In this document: piece after piece, positions 1-10,598 of the stretch
Layout of the letters: the number at the start of each line of letters is the position of its first letter
How positions within the stretch are numbered: position 1 is the stretch's first letter
From: Datnioides undecimradiatus
Taxonomy: Eukaryota; Chordata; Actinopteri; Lobotiformes; Datnioididae
NCBI GenBank assembly: GCA_008933995.1
Contig: WARS01000043.1
Coordinates: 1,850,001 to 1,914,000, forward strand
Length of the DNA stretch: 64,000 nucleotides
Reading direction: 5' to 3'
The notes under the pieces: generated by a model
What the model was told of the DNA's origin: nothing
Seen by the model: only the letters and a program-made list of their open reading frames with translations
Databases searched by the model: none
Program-made: the position numbers and the translations under genes

Positions 1-231
1 AGCCTTTACATGATCATTTGGATGTTGCATTGTTACCCATGGACGTCACATTTTGGTTCTCATCTACATTCTCATGTTTTGAACATTTATAATCTTTTAA
101 GCTTACAGACGTGGCGATACTCTAAGCTAACATGTTGCCTCCTTGTTTGTGTATGGATCCTTGTGTGTGTGTGTGTGTGTGTGAACGTGTTACTGTTCGC
201 TTGTGTCTGTGCGTACACCATGTGTGTTTAG
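1..231 (+). other. 3' end of the last intron of gene A
   Basis: This stretch contains a GT dinucleotide run at about 162-183 followed by a T/G-rich tract that ends in TTTAG at 227-231. The AG at 230-231 is read as the splice acceptor of the exon that follows. In the exon's reading frame the last intron codon is a TAG stop, which supports an exon boundary here rather than a continuing open frame. The open frame running from 10 to 231 is low-complexity and has no protein character. Confidence 0.65.
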
Positions 232-396
232 ATGACCTTTGGGGACGCCATGAGGAATAAAGCGAGACTTTCCGTCACTGGGAGTACTGGGGAGAATGGT
301 CGGGTGATGACTCCAGAGTTTCCTAAAGCTGTCCACGCTGTCCCTTACGTGAGACCTGACATGGGACTAAACGTCAGCCTGACAGATCTGTCCTGA
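232..396 (+). CDS. Terminal coding exon of gene A (54 codons plus stop), gene not identified
   Basis: After the acceptor AG at 230-231 a 54-codon frame runs to a TGA at 394-396. It begins [13 protein letters not shown] after a first ATG codon, continues with a [18 protein letters not shown] segment and ends LNVSLTDLS. The composition is balanced, without the S/F/L-rich look of the chance frames nearby. The piece is hydrophilic, with no membrane segment, so it would be a cytoplasmic or nuclear tail. I have a sense that this C-terminus is strongly conserved in a vertebrate, probably neuronal, protein, but I could not place the family and give no symbol. The ATG at 232 is unlikely to be a true start because it lies directly on an intron-like acceptor. 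The exon is followed by a ~2 kb 3'UTR. It is too short to appear in a scan limited to 60 codons or more. A shorter chance frame remains possible but unlikely. Confidence 0.75.
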   Translation: MTFGDAMRNKARLSVTGSTGENGRVMTPEFPKAVHAVPYVRPDMGLNVSLTDLS

Positions 397-2365
397 TCAA
401 TGAGAAACTTCTGAGTGCCTTACAATGGTTTCAATAGAGCGTTTTTTTTGTTTTTTTTTGTCCTTCCCTCCCTCCTTCTGTTCTGGCGCTTTTCTGTCTC
501 TGTCTGGTGAAAAAGGAAAGGTAGGAGATGGAGGCTTCATTTTGTCTCTCACAAAGACTTGTATTGTTGCTCTCTGTCTCTGTTTCTCACCGCATAAATC
601 GCCTCCCTCTCTGGGAGGAATTACATCTCAGAATATAGAAGGGAGGCTCTTTTTTTCTAAACTGATGACACCACGCTTTCCTATCTATCTGTCTGGACTG
701 GACTGAGACGGAAACGAGGGCTTGATTGACGGCAACGGCTGCTTCTGGGAGTCCGATTTTCAGTCATCTTAACTGTGTTTGTGAGCGCGTGAATGTGCGT
801 GTGCGTCGGTGTGTGTGCGCGCGCGCGTGTGTGAAGAGCGCGGGGGCGTGTGCGTCAGGGGAAGATGTCGTCGAAAAACACAACGTTTCTGTAGCCGCCA
901 CCGCCAAACAGGATTTTCAAGCACACTTGATATCATCTGCATTAAGATGTGAAATTGTCCTTTTTTTTTCTAAGAAAATCGAAGAAAAAAGTTTATTGGA
1001 AAAAAAAATATTTTTATGTATTTTCACAAAATAGCTTTTAAATAAACTTGCTTACATACTGGTTGGATATAAACATCTTAATGTGTGATAAAGAAAGTAA
1101 AAAAAAATACTAAACAGCTTCTAGTTCCATATTTTTAAAGCCAAATACATATGGGGGTGAGGTGTTGAAATCATGTAATTAATTCCTATTCTAAACTTTC
1201 CTGTATATTTTATTCTTTAACATTTGGTGTTGATATGAAATATATGTCAATGCTTGACATTTGAAATCAATCCTTCTATGTTTTTCTTGTTAGAGTTGGT
1301 GCAGCGACTTTGCTTTTTACACTTTCGTCTCTTCGTTTGCTTCAGTGCTTTCGTTGTTTGTGTTTTTTCTGACAAGGACCGGGGTTGTTCTCCATTTCAA
1401 GAGGAAATTAACCTGTTTACATGCCATGAATGCAAAACAACAACAAAAAAAAAACAAACAAAAACAAAAAAACAAAAAATAGTACGGTATTATCGCATCA
1501 CATACTGACGTGACATCAAAAAGAGGCATCGACATCCACATGGTTTACGTGGTGGTTTCAAAATGCCAAATAAGTACGAGTGCCAAATTCTAGTGCCAGT
1601 AGATATGAATATAGTCTTAATATAATCAATCACTGTCATCTCAGTGAATGTAAATGATACATTCTGTAACTTTTGTAACTAGATGTACAGTTGGTGGCAA
1701 TGACAGTGCTAATACAATAGCCTTTTTTCGCTTTGTTTTCCAGTCTCCATGTATTTTGCATTGATCTGACAATGAAGTAGCACCAGTTGCATGTTGTTGC
1801 CGCAAATACTACATGAGTTTACTTCATTACTGCCAAACACGCGTTTTCATTTTAATGTTGAAGTTGTGAGGTTAACTGTTTGAAAATTGGAAATACAATG
1901 TTAGACATATATACAATATATACATATATACATATATTTTGTATAAAAAGTTGAAAAGTTGAAAAATCATAGCCCCCTTTTCGATATAGCATCCGAGCTC
2001 CTCTGCTTCCATCAACGACTTAATTGGGTACTTGTGCAGAAAATACAGTATTTCGTCTTCAGTTACGCAGTCTCACCGTAAGTTACTCACAAAACTTATG
2101 CGGACGAGCGCTTCTAATTGCAAGACACGTTTTATTTTTCCGAAATCGACCTGTGAAGAGTCCTCCGCTGCAACACAGGGGGAGGCGAACTGTACTATTA
2201 CCACTGTTGTTTTTTTGTAATCAACAATAGAAACATATGCCGTAGTTGCTTATCGATTTCATCGCATATTCAGGCTATTCTCACTGACATTTTGTATATG
2301 GAATGTGTGCTAACTTGTTTATTTTTTGGGACTCTTTCTAAATAAAAGTGGCCGATCTCTTGTTA
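397..2365 (+). other. 3'UTR of gene A
   Basis: No coding frame follows the stop at 394-396. The region is rich in T runs, A runs and AT dinucleotides, as expected of a long neuronal-type 3'UTR. An early AATAAA lies at 1041-1046. A stronger candidate lies at 2341-2346, followed within 15-50 bases by a T/GT-rich element (CTCTTGTTATCTCTCAGTGTG), the arrangement expected for cleavage and polyadenylation. The transcript end is therefore placed near 2365. Inside the region are a purine/pyrimidine GT/CG tract (about 775-840), a CAACAAAAAAAAAC-type A-rich run (1436-1480) and an ATATAC repeat tract (1907-1940). Where the UTR ends is inference; its start is fixed by the stop codon. Confidence 0.6.
2341..2346 (+). 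terminator. Poly(A) signal AATAAA, distal, gene A
   Basis: A canonical AATAAA is followed by a GT/T-rich downstream element at about 2355-2390. It is the best poly(A) site within 2.5 kb of the gene A stop codon. The alternative at 1041-1046 would give a short 3'UTR isoform. Confidence 0.55.
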
Positions 2366-5300
2366 TCTCTCAGTGTGCGTCATTTGTTCGGGATGAGTTA
2401 AATTAAGTTCTTTATGTCTTAAAAGTAGAACTTGTGGTGAAGTAAACAGTTCTTATTTTTAGATTGAATACCACACTTTACCACACAAGTCATTGCACGA
2501 TGATATAAATGAAGTCTCAGCTTCAAATACAGCTTTTCACTCATAGTACCTATATCATATTTTAAGTCATGAACACTTATTAATGGTATTTAAACAACAG
2601 GAAATGACATTTTTCCTATTCTGTTTGGATATATCTGATCATTTACTGCATGTATTCCCAGCCCTCATGACATTTGAAACCCAGAAAATGGTTTTACTGT
2701 ACCAAACACAGGACATGCACAAGAAAACCTTTCTTTTGTGCTCTCATCTTGTAAATACAGGATTTTGTCCAGCAACATCTCCATGGTAACTCAAGACTAA
2801 GCTTTTGTGCAGTGTTTCGGTTTAGTGAGGATAAATCTCTTGTGAGTTGTGAGTATAAAGCAGTAGAGAGAGGAGGTGCCTTCAGTCCAGCCTCCATCTG
2901 CTGAGCAGTGATGAAGGTCACACGTCTCCATATAGATGGTTGACTTGCCTCTGCTCCATAAAGATAATCCCACTTTTCTCCCAATTAGACCATATGTTCC
3001 TCTCCAGTTCTCCGCGTTCATTTTCCATCACCCCTTGACGTTAATTATATCATATTAAAGTCATATTTGGCCACACATGCTCCTTATAAAAACTGGACTG
3101 TTGCCCAGGGACTGCAGGTACTGCGAGTGAATCAGTGGAATGAATCTTCTTTTACCAGCAAACCAAGAAGGAAGTGATCAATTAGATGACATTGCAATGT
3201 CTGCATTGCCTTGGGATAGCTACTGTTCCTTCACGATGGTTGATGGACTTCCTTTGTGCAATGAATTAAGCTTTCGTTTTACCTGGAGAGTTTCTCAGGA
3301 GATCACACCCCATCTTTGGTCATTCTTGGATGTTCATTGTGTTTCCTTACGTATATTGGTGTTTCCGTGTTTCTTGTTTGACTTCCTGTGGGTGACAACT
3401 CATTTCTTCAGTAAAGATCTTGCCTTGCCCTTTTTAAATAGGCTTTAGATCTTCAAACTTTTCTCCTACATACACTACAGCGTGGAATGTAAACATGCGA
3501 CGTGTTGGGATGGAAGATGGTGTCTTGATGGGAAACACTTTGACTTTCTAAAACAAAAGTGCTCGAGGCAAAAATCACACTCTGCCCCCCTCACACTCCA
3601 CTCACATATCTTGATCTAAACACTAGGGCGGAGGAGAGGAGTCGCTCACCATCTGGTACTGAACTGGATCAGATGGCTTGCACTGGACACATCTGGTCAG
3701 CCGAAACATACTGTATAGCGAGGGTAGTGCCTGGTGGACGACTCATTAGGTTGAATTCAGTCCTTCTTATGTTTGCCGTTGTTGACGTGCTTTAGTATAC
3801 AACCTGTTTACCTCTGATTTTATTTTTATTTTTTGCAAGATCAGCAAGTCTAGGGCATGACTGCAACCAAACAACACGGATACTAAAGGTCCTCCTGACA
3901 AGATGAGTGCCTTGGGGGCCATCTCACATTCACGTTGCATGATTTATGGACAGTTTACGGTTAGCGTTATCATATGCAAGAGCATTTATGGTAATGAGAT
4001 TAACTGTGCATCAGCTGTGGCCGTCATATAGATACAATATAAATACAGATTATATGAATTAACCTTGGGAGTTATTTCCAAATTAGACAGGGACAGAACT
4101 TGAGTAGCTTGAATTTGAAACATGATTTCATGATAAATTTAATTAGAAAAGTACGTTAAGTCTTGCAGGAGGATTGTAGTGTGAGAGCATACTGTTGCTA
4201 CACAGTTTAAAAGGTGTCGACGAATTAAGATTTGCTTTTGCACGTCTTCATCCTTGTTACGTTAACCCTGGAAGGTTGCAAGACTAAACATCTGCTGTTT
4301 GAAAGAAAGACCCACGGAAATGTGTTTTACCTCTAAACCAGAATCATTAATGATTTCCAGACACTTCCTGGTATGTGTATATACAAACAAATCGTATTAT
4401 TTCAGGCTTTTCCCTTGTTTTCACTCTGAATAATTTACAAGCTCCTTTCCTGTTTCAGCACCTTACTGTGTTTCTGCTTGATTTTCAACCAAAATAAAGA
4501 GATTTGCATAACCCTAATCAGTTTTCCCCGGAGCCCACCTTATTGTAGTTTTAGCCTTTACTTTAAGACCACTGAGTTCTTAAAGGTTAGGACTGTCTCA
4601 TGGCTACATTGCAAACATTTTGCTCCTTTGTGGTACAAGAGCAGCTGCAGCTGGAGGGTTTAGCCAGTTATTGCGTCTGAAGTTTTTATATGTGCAAGAT
4701 ACAGTAATATAATCAGTGCTAATGCTATACTACTACTATACTATGAATATTTATGTTGTTTATGTCAGACTTTAAAAAGTGAGTCAACCTCTGATACCAC
4801 TTTGTTTCTCTTTCTGTGTGGAAATGACTTATTGAAGTTACATTCCCCAGGAGCAGCGCTATCATTCCACCAATCAGTCTCACCACCTTTGTTTAATCAA
4901 GTGTGCTTATGGGCCATTAGTTCAGCCAATCACGGCACGGAGGGATGGTTAACCAAAATGAATCTTCACCCATGTGAGCAATCAGCCTGAGAGGCACCAG
5001 CTCTCTCTCTCTCTCTCTTCCTACAGCATTTCACATTGCTGGTTGTCAATGGATATTCTGATAGGATCCTCCCCGGGCTGAAGCTAATGATGACAGAAGA
5101 TACACAGGGAACGGCCTGAATCTGCCACCTCATATAGTAGACGTCAATAGCACAGCCAGGGCAATGTTTCATCTTCAGGTTTATTAACTAAGGCCTGACT
5201 GCCTGCCACGGCCTCATTAAAACGCAGCAATGGCACAGAAATGCTCACGCAGCAATGATGGTGCAGATTTAAGACTCAAGAGCCTTTTGCAACCAAACGT

Positions 5301-5399
5301 GATTACAAATTTCGTTAAGTCGTCATTTCGTCAAACCTGCTTTCAGCCTTTCTTTTCAGCAAACTGACGGAGTTGTCGTTTTTCTGTGTCGTGTAGAAT
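2366..5399. other. Intergenic DNA, no gene seen
   Basis: The open frames here are short, overlap one another on both strands and have no domain character. A (CT)n microsatellite lies at about 5000-5019. No tRNA, rRNA or transposon boundary was found. Confidence 0.5.
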
Positions 5400-7120
5400 A
5401 AAGAGTCATTTCTAAGCATTAGATTTGATGTCATTTACTCTCTCTGATCCGCTTTGTCTCCACCTTTTTTTTTTTTTTTAATCCAAGTACATTTTAGGTG
5501 ACATTTATGGTGCGTCGAGCAGTTCAGCAGTCAATCCGCCGGCTGAACTTAATGAAGGTGACGCCTCATCTAAATGTCAACAGAATGCAATCAAGGTGAC
5601 AATTTATATTAAATTAACATTGACTGCTTTACCCATTTAAGAAGCAAATGAAACATGGAACATATTAGACATATGAAATTGAAATTTCAAAAACGTCTGC
5701 AAAGGAAAAAATAATAGCTCCGCCATCTCAAAACAGCGGTTTTGGGGTTTACTGTCAGAGATGATGAAGGGCAAAGGATGGCGCTGTCCAGTCCTCTTGC
5801 ACAAACTAGCACCTGAGCAAGTCAGACAGCAACGCTAAAACAGGATCAGATTAATTTACATCACAATGACTCAGATGGCCTCGGACAGGGATTTGTTTGT
5901 GTCTCACAAACCCCAACAGCAAAGAGACGTTTACCACAACGGAGCCAGATTCTAACATTTAGTGCTCGGTGTTTGAGCATCGCTTTTGTGAAATTGTGTC
6001 TTTTTGTTAATTAGCTCACACATAATTGTCTAGCCTAATTAATTATAATCTAGATTCACCTTAGGGGTCGATATAATGCATTTTCTCTCATAAGAGGAAG
6101 CTCAGACATGTTAAATTATTCATTTTGTCACAAATTTAGATATTTACCATGTGTTTCTATCAAGACATTAGATGATATGACCTGTAATCTTTGATCCAGG
6201 ATTGATTCTAATGATCCATTAGCAATTTCAAACTTTGTATTGGCCTGCCTCAAAGATAATTCACAATTAGAAAGTTACAATTACAATATTCAGTGGATAT
6301 ACCAAGATAAACACCGGTGAAGATAGATGGTAATTGATTGGCCCTCGGAGTTAATTAACCCAAAATGTCTTCTCCTGCTAGCCAATCAATTATCTAGTTG
6401 TCAGGAAGAATATGCACACTAATTAGTGTTGTGACAAGAAAAAAGATGATACCAAAACATTTATTTAATCTATAACGAAACACGGGGGGTGAAGAATCCT
6501 GGCAGCTCTGATTTTCACGTATTTTAGGGATAATGTCGTGCATAATGTTGATGCTGTGATGGCTTGTAATATAAAAAGAAGAAGAAATTACAAAAAAACA
6601 CCTGCAACAGCCTTATGGAAACAACTAAATGCGTATTCATGTTTGCAATTCAGGGCGGAAATGTATGTGATTATTGGATACAGAGTACAATAATGGTTTA
6701 ATAGTATCTGGAGCAAGGTTTTCCATGAACATGCATTTTTCAGACCTTTTCTGGGGGAATAATGACTTTTTTTATATTAAAAATCCTTCTCATCCCACAA
6801 AAAGTACTTGACAATGTTCCTGTTAAAATGCTGAATCCTAAGCCGGAGCCATGTTTATTTACTTAAAGCGGTAATAAAGTCAGAGGATAAAGAGGAAATA
6901 TTACGAGATGGGACGCACCTCTTAAAACCAATGACATTTCCAATGCAGATGTGACATTTTCAATTAATTTCTGCTCCTATCATGCACAGCCAACAATAGG
7001 ATGGTTCATTAGTGTTTGCTCCTTTCACTTGTCGTCTACTCATCACAGTGAGCGATTAGAAAACCCTGAGTGACTACCGAAGCATCTCACCACTGCCACA
7101 CACAGCAAAGAAGAGCATCG
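5400..7120. promoter_or_regulatory. AT-rich, homeodomain-motif-dense candidate conserved noncoding block
   Basis: The block holds many AATTA/TAATT cores (for example around 6009-6055, 6250-6290, 6345-6360 and 6415-6425), an ATCTTTGATC match to the TCF/LEF motif near 6187-6196, and ATTGATTGG/CCAATCAATT motifs near 6335 and 6382. It has no coding frame and no simple-repeat expansion apart from a poly-T at about 5466-5479. Dense homeodomain sites in a gene desert are typical of teleost developmental enhancers. The motifs are seen directly; enhancer function and conservation are inference. Confidence 0.3.
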
Positions 7121-7182
7121 TATTTCAGAAGCAGCCAAGGTGGTGGGTGTTATATGCTGTAAAACAGTTATCCTCTGGCTGG

Positions 7183-7196
7183 GTTGTCATGGCAAC
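7183..7196. promoter_or_regulatory. X-box-like (RFX) palindrome
   Basis: GTTGTCATGGCAAC differs at one position from the perfect RFX palindrome GTTGCCATGGCAAC. The sequence match is direct; RFX binding is inferred from the known consensus. Confidence 0.4.
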
Positions 7197-10018
7197 AGTG
7201 TTAGCTGGGTTTCTCATGTTCCAGTACAGTGTGTCATCCCTGTAGCTGCACGTTGGCGCGGGTAAAGGGGGGGGAGGGGCTGTTTGTCCATGCGTACCAC
7301 CGTTTCAAGTCACCCATGAGAATAAAACAAACAGCTGTTGTTGTGTTTTTGTTTTTTTTTTTTGTTTTTTGTTTTTTTTTTCTCTGTGGAGTGAGGATAT
7401 AATCATGTGTGATTCGGCATTGAGCGACAGCAAGAGGGGCTCTAAAATGAAACCAAGAGCGTCTCTCATGAACGGGGTCGAACACATTTCCATGGTAACG
7501 GACCGCGGCAAGCTGTTGTTCTGTTGTTTTCCATCGCTTCAAGCACGTCAAAGGTGTGCGAGCAGCTTTGAGGTGGCATTTCTTCTGCAAATGTCACAGT
7601 TGCAACTTAGCGGACGCAGCAGCCGTGTTTAATAGCAGTGACATTCAAAATAAAGCAAACTGAAGATTTGCACTTTGATCAGGCTTGTTTAATTTATGAG
7701 TCTCCCCCCGCGGTGTGACACGTTAAGTATCTGTATGTGCTGCAATCAATCAGACGCCTGTGTGAGTGTCCAGAGATCCGTCCTTATGTCCATTTACCTA
7801 GAGGCTGATTTGGTTACGTTGAGGACTGCAACGCAAACGAAACAAAAAAACAGCAGTCAGAAGCACACAACTGTACGTTTTCTCTCAGTTTATCCGTGGA
7901 GAACGTCTCCCTCTCCCCTTCAATATTTCGCATTGTTCACGCTCACTTGCTTGCCAATGCTGGCTGAGCAATAAACTAATGGTCTGTCTCATAATATTGT
8001 GGGATATATGACGATGTACCGGGGGAGGCCCTCCTTAGATGCTGCTGGGAGCTCTAAAGAATATGGATCACACCACTAGATACAATTTGGTTTAGAGTAA
8101 TATTCTGTAAGGATACGCACCCTGCATGTACTCTTTCTTTCCACTTTTCCCACGCTCACACACACAGGAAAAATAATACTGCTTCTCAGCCGAGCGAATA
8201 CAGATCTTGGGGTTCTACATGAAATGCAAACAGCATATGTGCATAGAAATAACGCACGTTAGACGTCAGAGTGTGCGCAGTGCTTACGCGTGCATGTTTT
8301 GCATGCAGGTGAGACGCCAAAGCTTCTTGTTAACGTCTGGGGAGAGCAGATGTACCACATCTTAGACATGTCAGGTGCGAAATAAAAGTGAGAAAGTCGC
8401 ACCTTTACCCAGGAGACCAGCATTTGCGTTCTTTTTAACTTAAGTAATATAAATGATTTCGCCCTAATCATGATCTAAGTAGCTGCGTTTCCTAAACCTA
8501 ATCAAACTGCAACACAAAACCACTTTTGTATAGTGACTACCAAGGTCAGCTGACCTAGGATAATGATGAAGGTCACCTGATTATGGATCTGCCCTCCACA
8601 GTAGTTAATAGGAGGCACTGGCATATAACTAGCATGCAAAATGAGAGCGTATGCGCTACACACAATTTGAAGCTCTAGTGTGTTGCTGTGGTATTTGCAT
8701 GTAGATTGAAGAAAGACGGTCGCACATATGAATCAATGTTCTAAGGTGTTGTTTTAACCGTTTTTCTTCAATATACAAGTATCCAATCTTTTCAAAAATC
8801 AAAAAGCAAATTCCCAAGGTCTTCTTTGGATGCGAAAGGTTGGATTTACATTGAAATACATTTTTTAAAATATTAATACAGCAAAAAAAGGCATCAAGAA
8901 CATTAAATCTGCCACAAGTCAAAGCAGACTCCCAATTCAGCAAAACGCCACCGTGGTTTGATGCATTATAAATGATACATGAAGGAAACTTCAAAATAAT
9001 GATGACTGTGATAGGAAATCGGTAAACAACATTGCATCTCATCTGACGAAGGACAAATTATGCAGCAGCTGTTTGGGGAGTGTCTCAGTGAGTTGCCATC
9101 TGTGCAAAAAAAAAAAAAAAAAAAAAGTCTTGAGCTGTAAAAGTCAGTCTTTGCTATTTCCAGCCCACCTTTATTCAAAAACACTGATTTCTACTGATAA
9201 TGACCTGCAATTTAAACTGTGCCGTTTTTGTAAGTTTGCTGTATGTGCTGGATCTTAACAGTTTGTGTCTTAATCTGTCACCGATGCTGTGACTGTCAAG
9301 GTATTGCCCCCCCCCCCCCAAAAAAAAACTTAATTTCAGTTAGAAATAAATTAAACTGGAGCAAGATTCAAGGCATTAGATTTAGAAATGGGACTCATTC
9401 AGTTTCCAAAGGAAGAATCCACTCTCAGACAGACACCATCTGCCTCCGAATGTCTCATTTGCTGATGGAACTGGCATTGTCAGTGGCGTCGGGGGAAATG
9501 GACCTCTCGTCTGGGAAGATGGATCTTCCGTATCCACTGAGGACTACCAAGATTAAATCTTTCATCTCGCTGGCTTGCCCTGATTTATGTAGCCTATGTA
9601 GATTGCAATGCACTTCACACGCGCAAATCTGCCTTTCAGCTATGCATGATCGAAGCCTTGTACCGCTGCTGATTGGCGGCTCAGTGTGTGTGCATGTGTG
9701 AGCGTAAGGGTGAAGAATTGGGTGAGTGTTTATGTGTGATCTTTCGTTAGAGCTTCTGTCTACATGAGGACTATTTTGTGTGTATGATCTTAAGATTGAG
9801 GGCGTTTCAGGACGCCAACGGCAAGTTGGCCACCACTGCTTCAAAAGGCTGCTTGCAAGTCAGGACTTGAGGGTTACGGTTACAATTAGGGTTTGGAGTA
9901 GGTTTCAGGTAAGATGGTGTTTGAGATCAGAGTCAGGGCTGGGTTTTCCACTTTCACACCAAAGAGTGAAGAAGTGAAATTCATCCATGTATTTTTGCAA
10001 ATATGGGACTATGGAAGC
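7197..10018. other. Intergenic DNA with homopolymer runs, no gene seen
   Basis: A T/G-rich tract at about 7349-7381, a poly-A of about 22 at 9104-9126 and a C-run followed by an A-run at about 9306-9328 are present. Open frames of 118-152 codons across this stretch read through these runs or overlap on both strands, and none has recognisable protein character. Confidence 0.5.
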
Positions 10019-10598
10019 TTTGCAATCAGTGTTGGGAAGGACACTTTTAAAATGTATTCCATTACAGAATACAGAGTACATGCCCTAAAATGTAATTTGT
10101 AACATTACATTACTCAGTCTGAGTAATGTATTCTGAACACTTTGAACATTTGAACACATTGAACTGCGTTTTATAAGTGTATGAATGCAGCAATCACACC
10201 CTGCCTCCTAAACAGATCTATTCTGGCATTAATATAATATACACATTCTTGCCCTAGATCAGCTGTGGCGGCTTCAGCTCCTGCTCCGATTCCATTATAT
10301 TGACTGATCAGGTGTAACTGCATGTTGACTTTGTAAGACTCTTTGGTTGCACGTTCTATACTAGGTCTTCTGGGAGATGCAGGGAGTTGCTGTAATGTTG
10401 TTTAGAGAGCGAATAAACACGTGAAACAGTGCCGTCATGTAATCCACTGATTTCAACAATGTAACTGTATTCTAATTACTATTCTAATTACCATCTATTT
10501 GTATTGTAACGGTAACAGAATACAGTTACTCATAATTTGCATTCTGAATACATAACGCCGGTACATGTAATCTGTTACTCCCCAACACTGTTTGCGAT
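10019..10598. mobile_element. hAT-type MITE, 564 bp, with 8-bp target duplication
   Basis: The element occupies 10027-10590. Its left end starts CAGTGTTGGG and its right end finishes CCCAACACTG, so the outer 10 bases form perfect terminal inverted repeats. It is flanked by TTTGCAAT (10019-10026) and TTTGCGAT (10591-10598), an 8-bp target duplication with one mismatch, which is the hAT signature. The interior has no coding frame and is rich in ATTACA/GTAATC-type motifs, typical of a very common teleost non-autonomous family. A perfect 25-bp palindrome centred on 10118 (10106-10130) lies inside the left half. The single mismatch in the target duplication suggests the insertion is not very recent. 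Confidence 0.88.

Noticed and set aside
10-231. 73-codon frame in frame with the gene A exon
   Set aside because: It is a GT-repeat-rich intron end and stops in a TAG formed by the splice acceptor.
9243-9701. 152-codon plus-strand open frame
   Set aside because: It runs through a C-run and an A-run, and a 129-codon frame overlaps it on the other strand; no protein features.
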